Positions 56,901 to 64,000 of a stretch of 64,000 nucleotides of DNA are shown here, piece by piece; positions within the stretch are counted from its first letter, which is position 1; every line of letters starts with the position of its first letter. The stretch spans positions 6,035,042-6,099,041 of the forward strand of contig NC_064041.1 in the NCBI RefSeq assembly GCF_932526225.1. Reading direction: 5' to 3'. The notes under the pieces are model-generated. The model made no database searches and was not told the origin of the DNA. It was given only the letters and a program-made list of their open reading frames with translations. The position numbers were made by a program, and so were the translations under genes. This DNA comes from Nematostella vectensis. Its lineage: Eukaryota > Cnidaria > Anthozoa > Actiniaria > Edwardsiidae.

Positions 56901-59794
56901 TAATAGGGGATTAAACCTACTGCACAGACTGGTAGGTACAGTACATTGTTCCTCTAACAACCCAACATACTACAATACTAGGGGATTAAACCTACTGCAC
57001 AGACTGGTAGGTACAGTACATTATTCCTCTAACAACCCAACATGCTACAATACTAGGGAATTAAACCTACTGCACAGACTGGTAGGTACAGTACATTATT
57101 CCTCTAACAACCCAACATACTACAATACTAGGGGATTAAACCTACTGCACAGACTAGTAGGTACAGTACATTATTCCTCTAACAACCCAACATACTACAA
57201 TACTAGGGGATTAAACCTACTGCACAGACTGGTAGGTACAGTACAGTATTCCTCTAACAACCCAACATACTACAATACTAGGGGATTAAACCTACTGCAC
57301 AGACTGGTAGGTACAGTACATTATTCCTCTAACAACCCAACATACTACAATACTAGGGGATTAAACCTACTGCACAGACTGGTAGGTACAGTACAGTATT
57401 CCTCTAACAACCCAACATACTACAATACTAGGGGATTAAACCTACTGCACAGACTGGTAGGTACAGTACATTGTTCCTCTAACAACCCAACATACTACAA
57501 TACTAGGGGATTAAACCTACTGCACAGACTGGTAGGTACAGTACATTATTCCTCTAACAACCCAACATACTACAATACTAGGGGATTAAACCTACTGCAC
57601 AGACTGGTAGGTACAGTACATTATTCCTCTAACAACCAAACATACTACAATACTAGGGGATTAAACCTACTGCACAGACTAGTAGGTACAGTACATTTCT
57701 CCTCTAACAACCCAACATACTACAATACTAGGGGATTAAACCTACTGCACAGACTGGTAGGTACAGTACAGTATTCCTCTAACAACCCAACATACTACAA
57801 TACTTAGGGGATTAAACCTACTGAACAAACTGGTAGGTACTCCTAACGACCACCACATCATACAATACTAGCTTGATAAACCTATTGCACAAACTGTCAC
57901 ACCTTTAGCTACAAACTACTCTTAATAAATACACCTGCCATCTCCCACTTCCACTGTGTTTGTATCACAAATATGAGAGTGAGAGTTTATGAACATAGAA
58001 TTAGATAAGTACAACTAAATCTACCCTCATTTTTATTTTTATTATTGTTGTCCTTTTTTTCCATCATCTAAGATGGTGGCATTACTTCTTAATTCTTTTT
58101 TTTTTCAGCAAAAAAAGCCCAGTTTACTATATGTCTTCAAGTTAGAATATCTTCTATCATATTGAAAATAGCCTATTAATTACTCTCTTTTACAGGTATT
58201 GAAGGAGTTCCTTTTCAAATCAACTCCAAGTTTGACTTGTTGTGGAAAAAGGCAGCTGTAAGTACTGTAATTATGTTAGTCTTTTCAGACTAAAATGTTG
58301 TGTCAACCAGTTGGTAATTTGACAACCAGTGGAAATTTTTCACATTCCTGTGGTTATCTGTCATTCTAAACGGGATTATTTATATTATATTATATTATAT
58401 TATATTATATTATATTATATTATATTATATTATATTATATTATATTATATTATATTATATTATATTATATTATATTATATTATATTATATTATATTATAT
58501 TATATTATATTATTATATTATATTATATTATATTATATTATATTATATTATATTATATTATATTATATTATATTATATTATATTATATTATATTATATTA
58601 TATTATATTATATTATATTATATTATATTATATTATATTATATTATATTATATTATATTATATTATATTATATTATATTATATTATATTATATTATATTA
58701 TATTATATTATATTATATTATATTATATTATATTATATTTATGATATTAGACTCAGGGGCCTGGATATTTAAGGGGGGGATGGGGGGTTTCAAAAGAACA
58801 AAGAACACCTCCACATATACATTTTTCAAAGGTATTCAGTTAGGAAACCGAGTCGTTTGGAACCCGTCCACTGCGCAACCGACCCACCGGTTGCCTTTTC
58901 TTCAAATACCCTTCACAGCAGTCATTTTTCTCTAATTGTTGACAGGGCCCAAAGCCCACTCTCCAACCAACCCAAGTTCACAGTTCGCCACATGCTTAAT
59001 AAAATAAAATTAAAGAGGTGAAGGGGTAGCGATGGGTAAATCCGAGCCTTGCCGAGGCACGAGACCGCTCTTTTTTTCCGAGCTTTTTTTGGATAACTAG
59101 TTCGGGTTATGTCATAAACATCAGTTGAAAAAAGATTAAGTAGAGTTACAATTCAATCTTGCTACAGTGGCTATAGTTCCTGTTTATAGCGGAAAGGCTA
59201 AGGACTCGAGACTCGAAAAAGAAGGGGAAACTGTAGCATGGTAACAAAAAAACAGGTTGCGTTTAACAAAACCGAAACTCCGAGACAGGGGTAGAACAAA
59301 AAGGGGGCCCCGAGGCCCCTAAAATTTTGAAAAAAAAAAAAACAGACTTCAAGACTTGCGTATAAAAACGTCAAAATTTCGAGGTACCCATCGCTACCCC
59401 TAGGTGATAAGGTGCGGTTTATTTTTATTTTTTTTAGAACACTCCTACAGGAGTACCAACAATGTCCTCGGCGGATATCCAATCAAAGGTGAGTCTAATT
59501 TATTAGCATAAGCAAGGATGGATCCTGGATTGCTCGAGTGGGGGGAGAGGAGGGGGATCCATGCTGATGGGAGAGTACCACTGCAAATATATTGAACATA
59601 TTATGGTGTAAGGTAAATTTGCTGATGATCTTCCATACGTCTCGTATACAATCTCAGCTCTTTTGGGACCGCCCTTCCTGGTTGCTCTACTGATGAGGGA
59701 TAAAGTTCCATAAAATATTAACGATAAACATTGTTTTTTTCTTTAACAGTTCAGCTACGATTTCAGCACTGAAAGAGCTGTCCTTCCGAGCTGA
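50943..59794 (+). CDS. MVB12: MVB12, ESCRT-I multivesicular body subunit 12, 272 aa
   Basis: Eight exons: 50943-51020, 52860-52949, 53460-53689, 54384-54521, 54861-54985, 58196-58257, 59438-59488 and 59750-59794. All phases join to 819 coding bases; the human MVB12A protein is 273 aa. The N-terminal half is a MABP domain (MQSTPDPVTDVKVV, KCPPGYFC, TWRSKGKRYICYSKK, GDPVPQGFTAV, EKAFRKHQLCLQLMPKDQ, PPPAYYTI, NLCFRMGPLP), which binds acidic membranes. A Pro/Gln-rich linker follows (exons 4-5). The C-terminus is a UMA domain (GIEGVPFQINSKF, then FSYDFSTERAVLPS), which joins MVB12 to the ESCRT-I core. The role is sorting of ubiquitinated cargo into multivesicular bodies. Intron 1 carries a MULE-like element, intron 5 a 2.9-kb array, intron 6 a pentanucleotide repeat. 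Confidence 0.92.
51500..52782. mobile_element. Mutator-like TIR element, 1.28 kb, with 11-bp target repeat
   Basis: Inverted arms of about 180-190 bp: 51501 CCTGCTTGCAGGC... and ...GCCTGCAAGCAGG ending 52779. Both arms share accctctcctt, cctgcactaatacc and the C/G-run parts. The direct repeat GGAGAGTAATA flanks it (51489-51499 and 52783-52793). Long TIRs and 9-11 bp target repeats are typical of MULEs. The interior has open stretches at 52177-52443 (+) and 52104-52400 (-) of unknown meaning and no recognisable transposase. MVB12 intron 1. Confidence 0.8.
54970..57850 (+). repeat. 75-bp minisatellite, about 38 copies, grown from the MVB12 exon 5 donor
   Basis: The unit (cctactgcacagactggtag, gtacagtacattattcctct, aacaacccaacatactacaa, tactaggggattaaa) begins with a copy of the last bases of exon 5 (CCCACGGCACAGACTG) and its donor gtaggt. 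Units alternate between ACTG/GTAGGT, which keeps the donor, and ACTAGTAGGT, which has lost the exon G. Copies are more than 95% alike by eye. The array fills most of intron 5. Confidence 0.95.
58376..58740 (+). repeat. (TTATA)n pentanucleotide repeat, about 73 units
   Basis: 365 bp of pure TTATA with a single shortened unit near 58512. MVB12 intron 6. Any open frame over it is an artefact. Confidence 0.97.
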
Positions 59795-60416
59795 CTACAC
59801 CCTGATTGTCTTAGATTGCGCATAGAAGCAATGGGAAAAAAACTGTTAAAAAAACTTTTTTTTTTAATTTTGCTCGACTAAACCTGGAACAACGTTTAAA
59901 AGTCTTGTCGGACAAATTTTATTTTAGAAAAAGAAACAATGTCCTAAAAAATGGGAATTGTTCTTAGTTCCTATTAAGTAGAAGCTAATCTAAAGTGAAG
60001 GTTTTTTCTCATACAACGTCGATACCCTCTTGTTTTTTGAAGCAACTAGATTGAAACTATAGTGTAACCCAAATAACTTGAACTCAGAAAACTCAAGCCC
60101 TTCACTAACTCGAACGTTTATTGTCATCCTTGAAGGTTCAAATCCATGGGTTTCCACCGTGTATTCTTGTTTTGTTATCTGTTTATGATAATTTGTCGTT
60201 AATTAAAGCAATTGTTTATTATTATCGTTGCCTTTTCTCTCTTTGGTAGAAACATAAAGACATAAATATATTCTTATTCACTGATATATGATATCTTCAA
60301 GAACGTACCATAAGTACGTAGCAAAAATGGTACCAGTGCGAGCACATCCGAAAATTCCATTAAAACGGAAAAGACGTCTTGTATGGCCAAGGGCACAAAA
60401 CGGATCTGTTCCGCAA
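59795..60416. other. 3' flank of MVB12
   Basis: AT-rich; a possible ATTAAA polyadenylation signal lies near 60199. No gene is seen. Confidence 0.45.
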
Positions 60417-61322
60417 AATATCTGTTCCGCAGCCAGTTTTTTTTTTTTTTTGGCTGACTGGGAAGATGTTAGACCCTACGGCTGCTAAAATCGTCCCGAA
60501 TGGTTGTGCTGGGAATTTTTTGGGGGGGCGCTTGAGCGGATGCTTGGGAAAATACCGTCTCGATCGGTTTTATATACGGGCAATGTCTTTGTTCTCTTTT
60601 GTTCTGGCTTGACCATTACACTTTAACAATTACATTTTGTTTCGCGGGATTTTGATAACTACTCTGTATGTCAAAAACGATTGTCCAGTCCAGTCATCGG
60701 AAGTTCTTATTTATCCATGAGGAAACGACTACATCATAATCATATAATTAATTTACACCTCTGTGGCATATTTCGTCATACAACTATTTCACAAAAGGTT
60801 GTTAGTGCAAATGGTAAATGGCTTATTGGTACTAACTATCGTAAAATTAAAGGTCCAGTAATGTCAGAGCCGAGCATTGGTAACATTTAATGGATAATTA
60901 CTTTGATTTATCCAATATTCTTCGAGACGCATGGTTACTTTCGGTCGTAGAACTACCATTTGTCATTTTCACTGACAACCTTTATTGAAAAAGGTGTATG
61001 TTCTGATGCCGAAAAAAACGGTTTTAAAAGTTGCTGGGAAAAATTGTCTGTTCCTTTTTCCCAGGAGGGTCCATTCCTTTTTTTCTTTTTTTCCCAGCCA
61101 GCAGTGGTTAGGCATTATAGCACATGAATAATTGCCCGTATAAACGGTGGGGGCGATATTTTTTTCTACGAAACCGCTCCAGCGCCCGAATAAATATTCC
61201 CGGCACAACTAGTTCGACTCCACAAAATTTGCCAGCAGAACCATTTTGGACGATTTTTTATCGCAGCAGCCGAGAGGTCTTACCTCTTTTCAGTCAGCCA
61301 AAAAACGGGCTGCGGAAAAATG
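60417..61322. mobile_element. foldback (inverted-repeat) element
   Basis: The left arm (ctgttccgcagcc, poly-T, ggctgactgg, cggctgctaaaatcgtcccg, gggaattttttgg, gcgcttgagcgg) is matched in inverse order on the right (ccgctccagcgcccgaat, ccagcagaaccattttggac, cagtcagccaaaaaacggg, ctgcggaaaaatggg). The arms are about 130-150 bp and diverged. The interior carries a copy of the 14067-type MITE right end (60584-60668). Confidence 0.6.
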
Positions 61323-61336
61323 GGTTAGCCTTCTCT

Positions 61337-61539
61337 ACTCGGAAAAGGCAATCGTGAATTATTGCCGCGTTTGTGGGGAAACAGTCTCAGATAATAGAAA
61401 AGGCACAAGCTATTCGGATCGCATTTGCTTGAAGAACAACTCTCCTCGATTACTGGAAGAAATGTATCACAACAAGATGGTTTTACGGACTTTATTTGCA
61501 CATTTTGCAAGCCAAGGATCTACGACATTCCCTCTGTAA
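61337..61539 (+). other. hypothetical coding fragment with CRVCG motif
   Basis: The frame encodes a Cys-pair stretch (IVNYCRVCGETVSDNRKGTS, then SDRICLKNN) and ends in a stop. It could be a relic of a transposon gene with a zinc ribbon. There is no start that I trust and no homolog that I can name. The next 700 bp hold no supported gene; 61560-61600 is a short GC-rich, NotI-like patch. Confidence 0.25.
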
Positions 61540-62273
61540 GCTTAAACTTCGGTCAAGTAATAGCGGGGCCAGCGCGGCCGCAGGCCGCGCGCGGAGCTCC
61601 ATAGGTATAGAAATATGGTATAGCTATGCGACTTGGTTTTGTGGTCATCGCGCGGTTACCCTGTGGTGTCACAATCCATCCATCCAGTCAATCGTGCAAC
61701 TCCCAGACCCCACTCGATCTTACTCTGTTGTATGTTTTTTACCGCCTCGCTTTGTGCTGCAAAGTTCGTATGTTCACAGAAGAAAGGCAGCTTGAAAATA
61801 GTAATTAATGATAAAATAAGCGGATTCAAATGGGCTGAAGTTTTTGAGGAAACGTTTTGTCTGAAGTACGAGCCGATGTAAAATCCCGCCCGTGGCAGCA
61901 GCAGCAGCTAAAAAGAGGACGAAGAGGATTCTATATTTATTCACGTCTATATCTATGCAAGGAGATCCTGAGAGGAAAAGGCCTTGGATTGATGTCTTTT
62001 TTCAGCTGTAAAAACCATTCACTTGTGTTGACGAATTCCTTGCTAGCAGAAAGATCACGGTTTACAACAAAAAGCAAACACATTCACTAGGCGACAAACA
62101 TAAAGCGACAAAAAAAACACTGCCAAGGTGAGTTTTTGACGATGATTTGTATTGGAAATATGACATTTTTTTTCATTTTTTTTTTCACCGCTGAAATGAT
62201 GTCGGGAATTAGCCGTTCGAATAAGAAGTTGTTCACGCTAGACGCCATATTTGATCTCTAGCCAACACAGAGC

Positions 62274-62390
62274 TACCCTGGTCTCAGAGCCTCGTGCGTC
62301 TCTCTATTTAGTGGCCACTGAGGTTAAGGTTGAGGTTCTCAACCTCGCTGGCCACTGAATAGAGAGACGCTCGAGCCCTGGGACCAGGGT
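62274..62390. mobile_element. 117-bp hairpin MITE with AACACAGAGC target repeat
   Basis: ACCCTGGTCTCAGAGCC and GCGTCTCTCTATTTAGTGGC pair with the second half over nearly the whole length, leaving a short loop (aaggttgaggttct). The direct repeat AACACAGAGC (62264-62273 and 62391-62400) flanks it. This is a complete, recent-looking insertion. Confidence 0.85.
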
Positions 62391-62434
62391 AACACAGAGC
62401 AGTTATGTAAATTTTTGGTGCATTGTTCGGGAAG

Positions 62435-62542
62435 CGCGCCTGTGATTGTTTCGGGGGGGGCGGGGGGTCAGATTTTCATCAGAAAACTCACTCCCTCCGC
62501 TCCCCCTCCCCCCCCCCCAAGAAAAATCCTCGGTACGGGCCT
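62435..62542. mobile_element. partial poly-C MITE
   Basis: A G-run, cagattttcatcagaaaact, a C-run (62505-62518) and the right end aaaaatcctcggtacgggcc match 46660-46783. The left end is missing. Confidence 0.6.
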
Positions 62543-62545
62543 GGG

Positions 62546-63255
62546 TAACCATTCAGTTGACTATATTGATGACATTTTGCTTAGCAACATTGTCTGTGCA
62601 CATATCTGACACTTTATCATTACTTCGATCCTTGGGGTTCACAAATTCATGATTCTAAATCAATGTCTGACTTCTAGTCAAAAGCTCCTTGGGTTTACTT
62701 TGGACCCTAAGGCAATGACTGTGTTTATGGTCCAAGAAAGGGCAAAACAAATACGTTCTTATTATGTTCTTAATTTTTTGTCAAAGTCGCTTTATCAACA
62801 GTAGGATTCATAGTACCGGTGTGACTGAATACATAGCCATTTTGCTATAGAGATATCCTACTTATTTTAAAGCCCCATAATTTTTTTTTCATTTTCAATG
62901 GAGTAACCCACCAACATATAAGAACCTTTTGAATTTTTATTAGGTTTATTAGGTTCTTATTTTGGGGTATTAAAATCCAAAATTTCTGCCTTTAGGTTAT
63001 TACTAGGTTCTTACACGCGGATTTTTACTGTACCTCGCATTATGACTGGGATGTTTAACAGAAAACTAGGAAAAACTTGGGACCCACAAACAGTGCTAGC
63101 ATACCTAAATAACTTTCCTCCATTGGAAGAATTAACTTTGAAGCAGCTAACTCTTAAGTTAGTTACGCTCATTGCCCTTGTATCTGCAATACAGACGTTG
63201 CAAAACCTGTCCCTAGAGGATATGCAGATTTCCACAGATTCTCCATTACACATCT
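62546..63255 (+). mobile_element. decayed DIRS-like tyrosine-recombinase retroelement
   Basis: Two coding relics in the right order: a reverse transcriptase piece with the YIDD catalytic box (62562-62573, DYIDDILL) and LGFTLDPKAMTVFMVQERAK near 62690-62750, then a tyrosine recombinase-like piece from 63042 (WDPQTVLAYL, LTLKLVTLIALVSA). Frameshifts separate them. A MITE relic (right end near 63033) sits between them. RT followed by this type of recombinase is the DIRS signature. It is inactive. Confidence 0.65.
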
Positions 63256-63374
63256 GTCAAACACGCTATAGCCGAACAAGTCAAACACGCAAAACCCGGT
63301 TTCCTAGGTCTCTGACCCTCGGGCGTCCTCGCAGAAGCCTGCTCTACGCCGTGCCCGCGACCCCCGTGGAGAGC

Positions 63375-63999
63375 ATGGCCTCAGAGCTCACCCCACTACT
63401 CACGCAGCTAGAGATACACGTGGCTGAGGAAAAATCGTTCACGACTAGAGTCCGAGACATATTCAAACAGACAGTAGTCACGCACAAGTCCACCAAGGAG
63501 TCTCGCCGGTGGCTATCGGAGCCTTTCTATGGGTGCTGGCCACAGCAACTCAACTTTGCGGTCTGGTGCGCAACCGCCGGATGCGGGGTGTCCCTAACCG
63601 ACCCTGCTTTCGCCACGCTCCCCTCTGTCATCAGGGGATTTCTAAAGTTTCACGTCTACTTTACCACGCGGAGGATACTTTACGAGCTCGGCGCCCCCCT
63701 GCCTGGCGACAGCCCGTTCACGCAAAAGGATAACCCCTACAAGAAAGCCGCTTTCGAGCGTCTATGCATAGAGTTCGGTCTGCCGCGTAAGCCGGACTTC
63801 CGATGGTAAGGCGGGCGGAACCACGGGCTAGGCGATGTGTTTGTGTTCTACCCGGGGGAGGAGTATCGCAACGTGCACGTGATCCGTGGCTACGACACGG
63901 CGGCGGACGAGTACCCGAGCCACCTCAATCTGTTTAGCGACGAAGGTGGGACGTACAATAGTGGGAAGCATGTGGGTTTCATACGCAACAACGACCACG
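63375..63999 (+). pseudogene. GC-rich ORF of an unidentified mobile or virus-like element, cut by the window edge
   Basis: From the ATG at 63375 the frame gives a protein with a Trp/Cys-rich block (GCWPQQLNFAVWCATAGCGV), GFLKFHVYFTTRRILYELGA, DNPYKKAAFERLCIEFGL and a TAA stop at 63807-63809. The same frame goes on beyond the stop (NHGLGDVFVFYP, NSGKHVGFIRNNDHG) to the window end, so the stop looks like a nonsense change in a longer gene. Base composition is clearly more GC-rich than the rest of the window. I recall similar repeated, unnamed proteins in cnidarian genomes but cannot name the family; a Polinton-like origin is only a guess. Confidence 0.45.
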
Positions 64000-64000
64000 G

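Noticed and set aside
54970-57850. Possible CRISPR-like array
   Set aside because: Units are contiguous with no unique spacers, in a eukaryotic intron; it is a minisatellite.
58329-58772. 147-codon frame of Ile/Leu/Tyr repeats
   Set aside because: Translation of the TTATA repeat.

Overview
The window looks like nuclear DNA of a cnidarian, most likely an anthozoan such as a sea anemone. The evidence is: spliceosomal introns with GT-AG borders, about 40% GC by eye, secreted proteins that combine PAN/apple, EGF, WSC and fibrinogen-like modules in the anthozoan style, three intron-rich single-copy eukaryotic genes (eIF3g, SPOUT1, MVB12), and a dense load of small inverted-repeat transposons and tandem arrays. 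I did not run a search, so the species is an inference.

Layout, left to right. (1) 1-4.7 kb: 3' part of a secreted or surface gene (+) with PAN, EGF and WSC exons. (2) 5.8-7.7 kb: a three-exon small secreted protein gene (-) with a TATA box. (3) 10.5-12.5 kb: a two-exon PAN plus fibrinogen-like secreted protein gene (-). (4) 14.2-15.3 kb: a class A GPCR (-), broken by one frameshift in this copy. (5) 16.5-18.4 kb: LINE tail and microsatellite. (6) 19.0-30.0 kb: SPOUT1, an RNA methyltransferase of the SPOUT fold, eight exons (-), with a LINE and several large arrays in its introns. (7) 30.1-37.3 kb: EIF3G, ten exons (+), sharing a 167-bp bidirectional promoter with SPOUT1. (8) 42.3-50.5 kb: a ten-exon gene (-) for a nuclear-type protein with a GATA-like zinc finger and a Gln-rich tail. 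(9) 50.9-59.8 kb: MVB12, an ESCRT-I subunit with MABP and UMA domains, eight exons (+), head-to-head with gene 8. (10) 60.4-64 kb: foldback element, hairpin MITE, remains of a DIRS-like retroelement, and a GC-rich ORF of an unidentified mobile or virus-like element running off the right edge. The exon models of genes 2, 3, 6, 7, 8 and 9 were built by hand. All their phases join, giving proteins of 179, 319, 356, 294, 865 and 272 aa.

The most striking pattern is that tandem arrays in several different genes begin at exon borders. The EGF exon donor (111-bp unit), the MVB12 exon 5 donor (75-bp unit, about 38 copies), the exon 1 donor of the small secreted gene (degenerate GTAAGT-bearing units), the last codons of the PAN-fibrinogen gene (52-bp unit) and the last codons of SPOUT1 (143-bp unit) are each carried into, and multiplied in, the adjoining intron or 3' flank. 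Two further arrays, a donor-consensus array in SPOUT1 intron 7 and a 46/92-bp array just after the stop of gene 8, also lie close to exon ends. About twenty MITE-like elements fill most of the remaining non-coding DNA.
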